Shown: positions 1 through 11,500, counted from the stretch's first letter. The stretch is 64,000 bases of DNA from Eutreptiella sp. 'Long Island Sound 2002' (GCA_964036045.1 OZ038382.1:125860556-125924555); one strand, 5' to 3'. A program made the numbers and translations. The notes: generated from the letters alone by a model not told the origin.

Positions 1-469
1 AGACAAAAGAGTACATGGATTCTTATATAGTTGGATATATGTGAAGGAAATGAGAACCAATGTTTTACATTTATATGGATTCTTATTAACATGTCATTTC
101 ATTGTTTCAGGGATAGATTTTTAGCCTTTGGTGAATTTTAATCCTTTTTGGAAACACCACATTCCGTTGTTTTTTAACAGAAAAATATCTTTGCTTTGTG
201 ACATAATGATGGTTTAAGTTAATAGCTAGCAGCGAGCAAGCCGACCGGTAATCCCTAACCCCACGGGCAATCCTGATATGAAGAAAATGGTTTACAGGTA
301 TGCAATTTACAACTGTTCAATTTCGTTTTGTGTCTGTTCAGTTTGATTAAGAGTAGTGTTTGAATTTTTCTGTCTGTTCTGTGTGTGCAGGGCGACACAG
401 GAAGCAAGTGAAGATGAAGGAAAGTAAGAACAGGAGGGAAGAATATGAAGACAGAAAGAAGGTGACGAA
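1..469 (+). repeat. Left arm of a long inverted repeat (foldback element)
   Basis: The sequence of this arm returns as its reverse complement at 834-1304, at roughly 90-95% identity by eye. Matching blocks include the AGACAAAA start, the CATTCCGTTGTTTTTTAACAG block and the GGCGACACAGGAAGCAAGTGAAG inner end, split here for brevity. The match begins at base 1, so the arm may continue outside the window. No transposase is visible. It could be a foldback or MITE-like transposon or an inverted duplication; a transcript across it would form a long hairpin. Confidence 0.85.
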
Positions 470-833
470 GAAGACGAAGAAGGAGCACAAGAGGAAGGGG
501 CAGAGAAGAGAAGAAAGAAAAGAAAAAGAAAAGAAGACGGGGCCGAGGTCCAAGGTCTGCTTGCCGCTGCTGCTGCTGAAGCTGCCGCTGCCGCCGTGTG
601 TGTTGGATCTTCTGCTGCTTGCTGCTAGCGCTGCTGCTGCTTGCTGCTGGTGGTGCTGCTGCAGCTTGCTGCTGCGGCTGGTGCTGCTGATGCATGCCCA
701 GGGATGGTGCTGCTGCTGCTTGCTGGTGGTGGTGCTACAGCTTGCTGCTGCTGCTGCTGCTGCCTGCTCTGAATGTTATTTGAGTGTTCCCGTGTGCTGC
801 GAGTGTCATTTGCGTGTTCCTGCACCTGTTACT
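470..833. repeat. Loop of the foldback with CTG/CCG trinucleotide repeats
   Basis: The spacer between the two arms is dominated at about 556-765 by imperfect CTG/CTGCTG runs with CCG interruptions. Every frame is therefore low complexity: Leu/Cys/Ala on plus, Gln/Ser/Ala on minus. Open frames in this stretch follow from the repeat and are not evidence for a gene. The flanks (about 470-550) are purine-rich AAG/GAAGA runs. Confidence 0.75.
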
Positions 834-1304
834 TTTTTGTCACCTTCTTTCTGTCTTCATATTCTTCTCTCCTGTTCTTCTTCTCCTTCTTCTTCACTTG
901 CTTCCTGTGTCGCCCTGCACACACAGAACAGACAGAAAAATTCAAACACTACTCTTAATCAAACGGAACAGACACAAAACGAAATTGCACAGTTGTGAAT
1001 TGCATACCTGTACACCATTCTCTTCATATCGGGATTGCCGGTGGGGTTAGGGATTACCGGTCGGCTTGCTCGCTGCTAGCTATTCACTTAAACCATCATT
1101 ATGTCACAAAGCAAAGATATTTTTCTGTTAAAAAACAACGGAATGTAGTGTTTCCAAAAAAGATTAAAATTCACCAAAGGCTAAAAATCTATCCCTGAGA
1201 CAATGAAATGATATCTTAATAAGAATCCAAATAAATGGAAAACATTGGTTCTCATTTTCTTCACATATAGCCCCCTATATAAAAATCCATGTACTATTTT
1301 GTCT
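834..1304 (-). repeat. Right arm of the long inverted repeat
   Basis: This is the reverse complement of bases 1-469. Its outer end is ...CTATTTTGTCT at 1304, after which the CCTGTCGC minisatellite begins. Differences from the left arm are scattered substitutions and short indels, so the element is not brand new. No target-site duplication can be tested because the left outer end lies at the window edge. Confidence 0.85.
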
Positions 1305-1317
1305 CCCTTGTCGTCTT

Positions 1318-1740
1318 CTACAGGCCTGTCGCCTTTTGGTCGCCTTCCTGTCGCCTTCCTGTCGCCTTTTGGTCGCAAAAAGGCACCCTGCTGCTCTCCT
1401 GTCGCTCTGCTGTTGCTCTCCTGTTGCTTTCTCCTGTTGCTTCCCTGTCGCTTCCCTGTCGCCGCTAGCCCTGTTGCCCCCCAGTCGTCTTCCTTTCGCT
1501 TTCCTGTTGCTTATCCTGTCGCTATGTCTTGTTTCCGGTCGCTTCCCTGTCGTCTTGCTGTCTCCATCCTGTCGCCGCCCTGTCGCCCTCCTGTCGCAGC
1601 TCTCCTGTCGCCTTTCTGTAGCCTGCCTGTCGCTTCCTGTCGCTTTCCTGCCGCTTTCCTGTCGTCTTCCTCTTGCCACCCTGTCGTCTTCTCGTTGCTA
1701 CCCTGTCGCCTTCCTGTCGCGCCCTGCCGCATTTCACCGT
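1318..1740 (+). repeat. Degenerate CCTGTCGC minisatellite
   Basis: The motif CCTGTCGC and variants (CCTGTTGC, GGTCGCC, CCTGTCGTC) recur every 8-12 bases for about 420 bases. On the minus strand this reads as a basic Arg/Gly/Asp/Lys/Gln repeat such as GDRKATGRRQ. The minus-strand frame at 1511-1831 runs out of the upstream coiled-coil gene into this array, so part of it may once have been a C-terminal repeat tail. It could equally be a non-coding satellite. Confidence 0.8.
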
Positions 1741-2447
1741 CGCCTGCCTCGCGTGGCCCAAATCTATTACCATGAACACCGTCAACACCAGCTACCACAG
1801 CACCATGTGTGCCACCCAGATTGGCACGCATTCAACCAATCACATTGCCACCTGCACCAACACCTATGTTGCCTGGCATGCAACCAGCAAAAGAATTCAT
1901 GTTCCCTACAACACCCAATCCTGCACCCGCCGCTTGCAAGATGTGTACTTGAGCCTTCAAAGCCTCTATCTCTGCATCAACATTCCTTGGAAAGCAATTG
2001 AGCGCCCATTGATTGCGAAGCCTGCACTTGAATCCTCAAAGACTCAATCTCTGCATCAAAATTCTTTGGAGCCCCGAATGTTGTGCTTGCTGCCTGCAAA
2101 GCTTGCATTTGCTGTTTCAAACGCTGCATCTTTGCAGCACCGTCATTTTCTATCTGCATCTTGTTGATCTCCTTGCGATGCTCCTGTGCTATCTGTGCCC
2201 GTACAGCTGCCATCTCTTCTTGGTGTTTCTTCTCCTGCGGCCTAACCAGGTCATCACCTTGCAATGCATCTTGTAATGGCTTGTCACGGCCAATCTGCTG
2301 AACAGATTCAAAACTAGCCTGCCTTTGATGCCTCAATTCGTCCCCTTGTGCATCAGCATGACATGCACCACGAATTGCATGCTCCATCTGTATCTTGTTC
2401 AGGTCTCTCTGATGCTTCTGTTCCAACTCTGCCCTGAGAGCCAGCAT
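1511..2447 (-). pseudogene. Coiled-coil repeat protein, downstream part (broken frame)
   Basis: No family is recognised. The minus strand encodes charged, heptad-like sequence with internal duplication: two related blocks (KHQRDLNKIQ and EHRKEINKMQ) and two copies of a DAEIE-S/A-L segment, one in the frame ending at 1977 and one just after it in another frame. Below 1977 the second frame runs through a Gly-rich stretch, meets an in-frame TGA at about 1832, and continues into the GDRKATG-like minisatellite. Between 2448 and 2523 a further degraded KHQEAMLA copy is followed at once by a stop. This could be a decayed gene, or exons of an intron-containing gene that I cannot join with confidence. 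Confidence 0.4.
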
Positions 2448-2523
2448 TGCTTCTCGGTTTCTTTTTCTCCTGGTGTGCCAAATCCAGCCCTGCCCGTCAA
2501 GCCAGCATTGCTTCTTGGTGTTT

Positions 2524-3114
2524 TTACTCTTTGTCTGCCAACTCCAGCTCTGCTTGTTCAGCCACTATTGCTTTCTGGTCTTTCTTGCCGTGCTGCCTCA
2601 GCTGCCCAACTTGCTCATCTATCACCACTGCATGTTCCTCTTCACTCTCAGGCCCACTGATATCATTACCTGGACGAGGAAATGGCTCCGGCCAACTTTG
2701 CACATAGGGACCTGAACTCTTTAGCACCCTGCTCATCTGCACAATTTGCTCAAGTGCTTTGAGCAAATCTGGATCGACCTTGGCAGGCTCGCTTGGCCTT
2801 GTGGTCTCCACTGCTCTGAGCAGATTACAATCGACCTTGCCAGTTTTGGCGACATCAGCGATTCGCATGTCTTCTTTGCTGTCGTTGTTGCCCTGGGCAC
2901 GAACAGCCTTCTTGTTCTTTCCGGTGCTTGTGGCCTGTTTGCCCTTCAAACCCCCATCTGTAATTTTTCTCCTGCCTGTTAGGCGCTTGCCATCTCCAGC
3001 CCCATAAGTTGTCATCATGCTCTTGCGTGTGGCTGGCTTGCAAATCCCACTCCCATCAATCCCCTCCGTGCTCCTGGCAGACTTCGTTGCTGGCTTGCCA
3101 GGCTTCTTGGACCC
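2524..3114 (-). CDS. Probable exon of an unknown charged coiled-coil protein
   Basis: The frame is open from 3114 down to a TAA at 2524. It starts directly after a pyrimidine-rich tract ending CTCTACAG (AG at 3115-3116 on minus), a good 3' splice site, so I read it as an internal exon and do not take the Met at 3018 as the start. The product begins with basic KPAT-S repeats (KPATKS, KPATRKS). It continues with a Lys-rich stretch, a helical segment near VDPDLLKALEQIVQMSRVL, an acidic segment, and a Gln/Glu helix at the end. No catalytic motif is visible. It lies upstream of and in the same orientation as the broken coiled-coil part at 1511-2447 and is probably the same gene. Confidence 0.45.
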   Translation of the reverse strand, partial: GSKKPGKPATKSARSTEGIDGSGICKPATRKSMMTTYGAGDGKRLTGRRKITDGGLKGKQATSTGKNKKAVRAQGNNDSKEDMRIADVAKTGKVDCNLLRAVETTRPSEPAKVDPDLLKALEQIVQMSRVLKSSGPYVQSWPEPFPRPGNDISGPESEEEHAVVIDEQVGQLRQHGKKDQKAIVAEQAELELADKE

Positions 3115-3275
3115 CTGTAGAGCGAAAAAGGGAAATACATTGCATTGATGGTCAGGGAAACATCAAGGCAGAGAAAGTGGACCGGCAAGGCAGAGAAGGT
3201 GGACCGGGAAGGAGGGAAGAGAGGGGAGGGTGTGGGGTCATCTAAAATTCACCAAATGCACCCGATGGACTATTA

Positions 3276-3550
3276 GTCTGTATTGCTTGTCTGCAACTGT
3301 CTGCAAGGTTTGTCTGCATGTTTTTCTGCAAACGTCGTCTGCAATGTTTACCAGCAATGTCTGTTTGCAAAGATTGTCTGCAATATTTGTCGGCAATGCT
3401 TGTCTGCAATGTTTGTCTGCACTATTTGTTCGCAATGTTTGTCTGCAACGTCTGTCTACAATGTTTGTCTGCAATGCTCCTGTCAAACGGCTGCTTGCAA
3501 TATTTGACTGCAACCTTATCTGCAATGTTTATCTGAAACCTCTGCCGACA
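3276..3550 (+). repeat. 13-bp tandem repeat GTCTGCAATGTTT
   Basis: About 18-20 imperfect copies of GTCTGCAATGTTT lie head to tail, with variants such as GTCGGCAATGCTT and GTCTACAATGTTT. A 13-base period shifts frame at each unit, which explains why all six frames look partly open with Cys/Leu/Val or Arg/Gln/Thr composition. I take no coding claim from it. It lies between two minus-strand genes. Confidence 0.85.
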
Positions 3551-3784
3551 ATGTGAATGCAGAAATGTAGAAATACAAACATGCATTTGTGAAGAAAACA
3601 TCAAACCAGCAACTGACAATGAAAAAGAGAGGGGCGGGTGGCGTGCGGGGGCAAGAGGGGCTGTTTGAATGATCCAGAATTTGAGGCAATGCACCCTACA
3701 GATTGTGTCACAAACCTCAGCAAAATGCACCCTACAGATTGCGCCACAGGCCCCAACAAAACGTTAATAGCCCATTATGAAACT
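3551..3784. repeat. Intergenic stretch with a 36-bp duplicated unit
   Basis: Two adjacent copies of a 36-bp unit beginning AATGCACCCTACAGATTG lie at 3688-3723 and 3724-3759. The rest of the interval holds nothing I can assign. It lies just past the stop codon of the OTU gene, so it is probably that gene's 3' flank. Confidence 0.6.
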
Positions 3785-6235
3785 CTAAGGCCAAAAACAT
3801 TCGGAAAAACAAACCTTTGTGCACACCATGGGTGCAAGGGTTGTCAATGTCCCGCCGAAGCGCAGCAATAGATAAATCCGATCTTCCATTCTACAAATGT
3901 CAATCACCCTATCCATGCGCGATGGCATCGTTAGCATGTCCGACACTTTCAATCCGAATGATTGCTGGCGCATCCCATCCACTTGGCACCAAATTTTCAA
4001 AACTCCATGGACCGGGAACATGGGCACCATAATGGTTATGCCCTCTGCAGACTCATGCCACGTTTCTGGCTCTTGCGAAATGTCTAGTGGCGGTTGTTGC
4101 ATTATGAATGCTGAAGTAAGTGGCAATTTGCCACACGTCCCCTGTTGTAGCACGTATTTGACAATGATTTTTATCCTTGACATTGCATCCTCCAACCGCG
4201 TGACGTCGTGCAACCTAAGGCCATTGAGGCTCCGTAGCTCCAAGGCATTTTTTCGATGAACTCCTGCTTCTGGAATGGTGTGAACCAAGGTTTGAATCCC
4301 TTCTTGTGGAATATCCCCCAGGCTTGGTGTCACAGCTCCAATAGGAGGGGCACAGATGGGAACGTTAGATTCAACCGCCTGACATTTGGGTACCGCAACG
4401 GGGGGCACTGAGACATTCACATTGCGGGTCTTGCGTGTTGTCGGTATGGTGTGCAGAGTGGCCTGGGCTGGCACAGTGGGCATGGTCAGCTCAATAGTTT
4501 GACATTTGGCTTGCTTGGCTGTGGCAATGGCCCGATTTCTGGGCTGATGAATGGTTGCTTGCTCAGCTGTTGGCATCAATGTCGAATAATGCTGCACATT
4601 CTCAGCCACTGTTTCAAACAGAAAATATGCTCTTCATGTGACGTTTTCATTTCCAATCCAATCCCACAGCCGGTACCCGGAGCGCTCCTTCACATAGATG
4701 CCCACCCTCACGGGCCAATATGTGAAAGAAAACTGGATTTTCAAGTTGCCACCCCAGGTACCGGGGGAACGGAGCCACTGGACATATTGCTGCAAATTAT
4801 CTTGTTGCTCTTGGGCCACAAGCTCGCCAAATGTGAAACACCCAATTAGCAGTTTGGAATATTTCAGCATAGTACTAAAGAGAAGTTTTTTGTAATCGGC
4901 AGTGCTAAGAGGCCCAGAACTGCTATATCACTCGCTGAAAACCCGGGCAAAAGCATGATACAGGCAGTCATTGTTGCTGGGATTTTCCACCACAACAGTG
5001 TCTCTGGGCAAATACGGATGGAACTGGCCAACGTGATTCAAGATGCTGCCAGGGCCACTGTGCTCTCCATCCATGACATCAGCAACTTTCATCTTAACCT
5101 CAGGTCCATCAATGAATTCTGCCTCCTTGATTCGTTCCCCATCACTGCTTTCTTCCTTGCCACTGCCTGCCCCTATCTCCTCTATCTCATCACTTGATGA
5201 CTCCTCCGAACCAGGGATCCTCGCATCTTTCTCCTCATCATCATCACTGCCAACTTCACCCTGATCCTTGTCATTTCCTTCCCCGCCCTCAGCATGGTCC
5301 TCGCTGGCATGTGCGCCCCTCTCTGTGTGGTCCCCTTTTTTGTCACTTGCCGGGATGGATGCATCCGCAATCAGGATGGATGCATCCGCCTTCTCATTTT
5401 CGTCGCTGGCACGTTTGTCCCCACCGTTACGTTCATCCCCACCCGTATGGTCCTCTTTCTCTTCCCCATCCTCCACTTCCGCTTCCTCGTCAACTGCCAT
5501 CCGATCATCTCTGCTCTCATCCTGAGCACCACCACTACCAAATGCCGAAACAGGCATATATTCCACAGGCCGAAAATCAGAAGGGGGGGAGAAGAGGTTT
5601 TTGACCATCACCCCATCCTCCACAGCATCCTCAAAAACTTGGATCATTTCCTGTGATGTAGCAGTTTTGTTGGCGTGCAGCCGCATTGATTTGAGTAGCT
5701 GATACAAACTGGCATTGTTCAGCTGCTGTGCCTTTTCAATGCTGTTGACCACCACATCAGCCACTTTGGTCGGGTCATTTCCACAAGAATCCCTGTGCTT
5801 GGTGATTTTTTCACCAAGGGACGTCTTGTAAAATCATGGGACCTTTTCTGAAACACTGTTTTTTGCGGTACTTGGGCAGCCGAACTTTTGAATTGGGCAT
5901 GTTACTAGCAGATGCAGATGATGGACGTGCCCTTTTTTCATCAATTTTGCTTTCCTGTGCCCGTTCCTTTTCGGCGATCTCGGGGCATCATCGCTGCCAG
6001 AGTCCCAAAGTTTGCCCTTCCTGTCGCCAACCACATGCCCATCCTCCGCAGCCTTTTCACCTGCACCAGCTGCACCAGCATCAATTGTGTCTTCCTTGTC
6101 CTGTTCCATTCCAACACGTGCACTTGCATCACCCGATCTCTTATGCCTGTTACCAATGCTCCAATCCCAGTCACAATCAGCACCACTATCATCCGCATCA
6201 TCCCCTGATGGGGAGTCAAAGAGACCCGGATCTTC
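3785..6235 (-). pseudogene. OTU-domain cysteine protease (deubiquitinase-like), broken by three in-frame TGA codons
   Basis: Four open stretches (6376-5834, 5764-4928, 4870-4634, 4609-3785) all share one minus-strand frame. They are separated only by TGA codons at 5834-5836, 4928-4930 and 4634-4636. OTU motifs run across two of the stops: the catalytic-Cys box NNDCLYHAF near 4960, the WGGNLKI block near 4760, and the C-terminal His box QHYSTLMP near 4590. In OTU enzymes Cys and His form the active centre that cleaves ubiquitin-like conjugates. The usual Asp three residues before the Cys is Asn here. Upstream lies a long acidic Asp/Glu/Ser-rich region (about 5100-5560); downstream lie ~200 residues of unknown type ending in TAG. 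The 5' end is cut by the LTR at 6236. It is either a pseudogene, a TE-borne OTU gene, or a case of UGA decoding. Confidence 0.65.
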
Positions 6236-8585
6236 TGAAGCCGGTTCGGACCCCCGTGGCCATCCTGGGGTCACTTGGGGTGTGTATCTATGTGCCGGCA
6301 AGCCGCCATTGGCTGATATCATACTCTCCGATCCACCTGACCTAACCTGATGTGATAGTGTGATAGGTATGGCCATTCCGGCTATGAGCGGCCATATTCA
6401 GTACCGAGGCGCCGCCAGCGGAGATTTATATATCAGAATATCAGGAATCAACAGGGTTTTTTTATCATAATGTTTCCGTAATTTTTCCGCCTTTCGTTCT
6501 GATGGTCAATGTATCGGCGACTGTCGGTTGGCTCGCGATTTTGCAGTAACCGATTGGTTAACTGTTATTTCCAGATATTTCGGCGGAAACTCCGATGAAG
6601 GGTCAGATTTCATCTGTAACGGGTTCGTTGCTTCCGCAATTTTCTAAATAAGCACTCGAAATTTTAATCTGAATTTTTCGCGGTGTCGAAATCGGATTTT
6701 CGACTTCGACATCGCCGCACCTGATTTGGTCTTCTTCGAGTGGTCATACTCTTTTCCCTATGCCCGAATCAGGTTTCCCTTATACTTGCCACCCATTTGA
6801 CTTGGAGATATAAGGGAAACAAAAGTGAATCGTGGGACCACTTTGAAGGGCCATATCTACGCGCAAGTGTGAGGAAAGAGAATAGGAAAGGTTGGGTTGC
6901 AAGCGCCTTAGTCTCAACTTAATTTAGAAAGCATCAAACGCCTTCGATGTGTACACATGCCCGGTATAGCAAGGGATAATGGTCAAGAGGGTAGAAAGTG
7001 ATATAGAACTCTTGGACCTTGCAACTGAATATTTTAATGCGACTTTCGAGTGTACCGCATGAGTGTTGGGGTTGCATAGAGACTCCCCTTGGGTTCCCAC
7101 GTATTTTTAACGTGAAGTTATGTCCATGGAGGGGCATGGCATACCATGATGGGAGCCACTTTTGAGGGTATGTGTTATATGCATGGTATGTGCTTCGATA
7201 TGCTCACGCCCATGTTATATATCTTCGTGTGGCCGAGGAGATGGGGAGCCATACGTGACAAGGGCCTTGCCCATGTCCCAATTGTGGAATTCAAAGCGCT
7301 ACACCAAGTCTACCGCGTATGTATTGCTCATGGTATGTTTGGCAAAGAGATCCATGAGTGCACTACCATTTTCATGGGGCATGTAGATATGGGTGGCGAA
7401 GGTATCTCCATGCGCCTGATTGGGGATCCAAGTGGGGGAATTGTTGGTAAATGGTTCCAATCATTTGTGTATTGAACCATGAGCGGATATCATGGGTGAG
7501 CATAGAGATATACTATCATGACAACTTTGTATTTGGACATATTTTCATGTTTTTGACCTCATTTTATGCTCATTTTTGTGTTCTATGTGCTCAACTGGTC
7601 GGCTAACAGTAAAGTGCCTAGAGATTCGTGAACTATGGTATGTTGCTTATATGTTCGCATATGCTTCGGTGTTGTACCTCACCATATGCCGGATCACATG
7701 GTCACTTTGGCTTGGCACACGAGGTCTCACAAAATTAGGTCTCAAACTCATGAGCTGACTTGTGAAGCATGTCATGTACATAACGGGAGGGGTTTCGGAG
7801 GCAATGATGGGATATTCTTGGGCATGGACTCTTGGTCTATATCACCCTTGTATTTTACTTTCCGGTTTGACACATGCACGGAGCATTTGAATATTTGCCG
7901 TATGCATTTTTGAGTATATAATTGAATTTTGGGCATTATGGTGTGATTTGCCTGATTTTGCCATGTTGTGAGGTCATCTTCATGGGGCAGTTCTCCAAGC
8001 CCAATCGACTCCAAGTCTAACCAAGGTTATGTTAGGATAGGGCATGGTCCTGAGTGCCACTCTAGGCCATGACACGCCACCTCCCCTATTGGGCTAGGAT
8101 TTGGAGGCTTGGGAGTGAACACATTTTTGGGGTTTGTGTATTGACTTGTGACACATGGCATTCAGCCATCTCATTTGACCTGGTTCAGGGCCATATGTTG
8201 GTGAGTCAAGGGAAGGTCTTGAGTCCAGGGAATGAGGGGTTTATGGCTGTGAATGTGTAGGTTTACCTCTTTCCGCAACTTTGCTTTATTTGTGTTCATA
8301 TGCCAATTTCAGGGCTTTCCTCTTTGGTGCAATTCTTGTACATGCCCGCCACCGTGGGACGACCGGTGTGCTGAACGGACGCCCGCAGTGTGGATTGGAT
8401 TATTGCTGGATTTGTGGGATCTGGTTGCTGTTCAGGGTTGAAGGAGGATGGTATTTTATTTTCTATATTTTTTTAATTTGGAACCCTGGATTTTGATAAA
8501 TGCAATCGTTGATCAAGAGCAAATCAGCAGGGGTTACAGGCGGAAGGGGCACAGCAGGGGCCGGTCCTGGTAGGGACCTTCTTTA
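6236..8585 (+). repeat. 5' LTR of Gypsy copy 1
   Basis: It begins TGAAGCCGGTTCGG and ends GGGACCTTCTTTA, directly before the PBS. Near-identical sequence lies at 17075-19424, and more diverged copies on minus at 53783-56223 and 60994-63348. Short open frames inside it (for example about 7146-7475, rich in Met/Cys/His) vary between copies and show no domain; I do not treat them as genes. An ATG at 8500 opens a frame that runs out through the PBS into gag. Confidence 0.95.
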
Positions 8586-11500
8586 TGGTAGCAGAGGCTT
8601 ACCTGCTGCCCCTACGTACCGCCGACTCGGGGACTTGGGCCCCTATGAGCCCTGCCCAAGTATCCCCCGGGTGCGTATTGTGGACTCGGTGGAGACCACG
8701 CCGGAGATCGGAGCCATAGAAGAACCGAGACATTCAAGAGCATGGCGAACTCCGGAAGTTGAAGCCCGAAGAGAAGTACGACATTCGGGAAGAGGAGGAC
8801 GTGACATGGAGGACCTGGTCTCCATGTGTGAGCGTCGCTGCCGAAAGGCATGCAACCTCCGCTCCGCCGCGGAGGACTCTGATGAGGCCTGCCATTCAGG
8901 CAGCAGTGGAGGAGGGGCCCGGCGCTACCGGAAGCGCGGGTCACCCAAGCCCGCGGCAGAGGACGCCTGGGCTATGGATACGGACCCCAGCCCGGTCAGG
9001 CTGTGGGACTCCGAGCACTCCGAGGGCTATCGGACAGCCTATGAGCCACCTTCGGAGTCGGAGGAGACAGCCAGACCGCCCACAAGGGCGAATACGGCCC
9101 CCGAGCCCGCCCTGAAGCACGACGCCGAGGGCTTGGAGAGGCCAGCCAGGGCCCGGACGGCACCTGTGCCCCGGCACACGGGACCAGAGACGGACGCCAT
9201 AGGCGATACGCCCATGGGCGATGAGTCTGAGGCGCCGGGAACCGCGGGATGCGCTGGATCAGGCGGAAGGCACGCTGAGTGCCACTGGGAGCACGTGTCC
9301 TTCCTCATGGGAAAGTACCCAAAGATGGGGATGGACGCCATCGTGCATCGACTCGACTGCCTGGACAACGCGAAGGACGGCCTAGAGGAGGACGTCGCCG
9401 GGATCCTGGATGACCAGTCGGCCGCGGAGAAAGACATGGAGGAGCTGCGAGCGGAACGGGACCGGTACCGGGAGAATCTGGAGCTGGCCCTGGAGAAGCA
9501 GCAGCGAGTGGTGGACAGCCTCATCCACCTGGTGGAGGACATGTCGGGACGCCTGAAGAGGCTAGAGGAGCTACAGCCCCTCGCCTCGGGTCCGGAGCTC
9601 CCGGCAAAGCCGGCCGCGGCAGAGCTGGTGGAGCGGGTTAAGACCCTCCGGAGCGCCATGGATAAACCCATGGGCGGCCCTGCAGAGGCACCCTACGCGC
9701 CTCCGCGTGTTGCCCCGGGTGCGCTGCCGTTTGTTCCCATGTTCAGCGAATCCACAATGCTCGGGGAACACACGGCACCGGCTGGGTCCATGCGGGAAGG
9801 GCACGTAACCACGGACCCGAGGAGCCTGACGGTACAGATGTCCCACGCCGCCCAGGATCTACCGCCAACTACAAATACCCATGCAGTTTATGCGGAAGAG
9901 GAGATCCAGAGCCAGACCATGCATGGGCGAACCATGGGAAGCGCCGACGAACATGGTCGAGGCCACCCAGGCGAAAATCTGTGGGTGAAGGACCCCATTA
10001 CGGCGATATGGACAGCCGATGGAGTAAGTCCTGCCCGCATTCCAAACCCCATGGGTTCAGGCCCAACTGGACCGCACTCCATGGAGGAGAGGGATGTACG
10101 GGGAGTGTACTCACACCCCCCGGCCACAGGTGGTATCCGTCTCGGTGGAGTGGTGGCTGGGGACGTCGGAGACGCCATCAGGATTGACGACCTCAGGGGA
10201 ATCAAAATCCCCTACTACGATGGCAACCCCTCCAACCTGGATGACTTTATCCTAGATTGGGAGGACTTTGCCGAGGAGGTCGTCGGTGAGATGCGGGGAG
10301 CGCCGCGGGACAAGTGGGTATGCCGGACATTCCCAGACCGGCTGGCGCAGGACCTGAAGGAGGAGCTGCGGGATCAGATCCGGGAAGGACTGATCCGTAC
10401 GGAGCAGGCCTGCCTCCAGTGGTTGGAGGATGAGGAGCGGGTGGGCGCTCCGAACCAGAAGCTGGAGGACTTGTGGTCCATCCCGCTGCCGCTGAACCGC
10501 GGTGAGTTGCGGGTCCGGGAGTGGAACCGGTATCTGCGGAAGTACCGCAGATGCCTCAAGCTGGTGGAGGACTGGAACGAGGCCAGCGAGATCCGCCACT
10601 TGCTGAAGGACGTGCTCCCCGGCAACTGGAAGAGGAGAGTGGAGGACGAGGAGAAGAAGAGAGCGAAGAAGCGCGTGGCGGTGAGGATCATGGCAGCAGA
10701 AGATACCCATGCGGGTATCATGGAGTTCTTCAGGAGGAACCCGGGCGAGCCCAACCGGATGTTGGGACTGAAGAACGCCGTGTACGTGGAGGTTTTTGGA
10801 GACTCCATGGGGCAAAGGTTGCTGCGCCTCAACAACGTGGAGTGGAGGCGCGGGGAGCCGCTGAGGATGCAGGTCATCTTCGCCCGCATGAGCCTGGACG
10901 AGATCGTGAAGTACATCACGGTGGAGTTGAAGCTCAATGCGAAGAACGAGGCCCATGTGCAGGATCGACTTGGTCATTGACAACCAGGCCACCGAGAAGA
11001 CCGCCATCATCGGGAGATCCAGGAGGACACGGCCAACTCCGCGGAGGATGGTAGTGGAAGTGGCCAAGACCACTGGACCGGGTCCCGGCAGGATCACGAG
11101 GAGGCCCATTTCTTCGTGTTTGTGGCGCACAACGTGAAGAACCATGGGCAGGATCGGTCCAGATGGAGCCAGCTGGGACCCAAGAAGAGCAGAGAGCCAA
11201 GGAGGATCGGGAACGCACCGCTCCCGTTCCGGGAGTACAGATCTCAGCACGACGGGTGCTGGGTCTGTTATGGCAAGGGAAACAACCATGCACACGACCA
11301 CCGTCAGTGCAAGGTGTATGAGGCGGACAAGAATGCCTACTTCGACGCCCATCCCGAGAAGAAGCCCAAGGAGCAGCGGATTTCTGATTGGAAGGCGAAG
11401 GGCAGAGACGGGGGAAAAGGCCAAGGCGAAGGCCAAGGGAAAGGCGGAAGAAGAGGCTATGGTGGTGGACCTGGCCAAGACCGACGAGTGAGGTCGATCG

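Noticed and set aside
360-998. 212-codon plus-strand frame with poly-Leu/Ala/Cys
   Set aside because: It reads through the CTG repeat in the loop of the foldback; composition follows the trinucleotide repeat.
3785-6235. Selenocysteine at the in-frame TGA codons of the OTU gene
   Set aside because: No selenoprotein family match and no SECIS-like element evident at the 3' side; mutation or unusual decoding is simpler.
7146-7475. 109-codon frame inside the LTR, also present in the 3' LTR
   Set aside because: It is interrupted or altered in copies 2 and 3, with no domain; similarity between LTRs is explained by their common origin.
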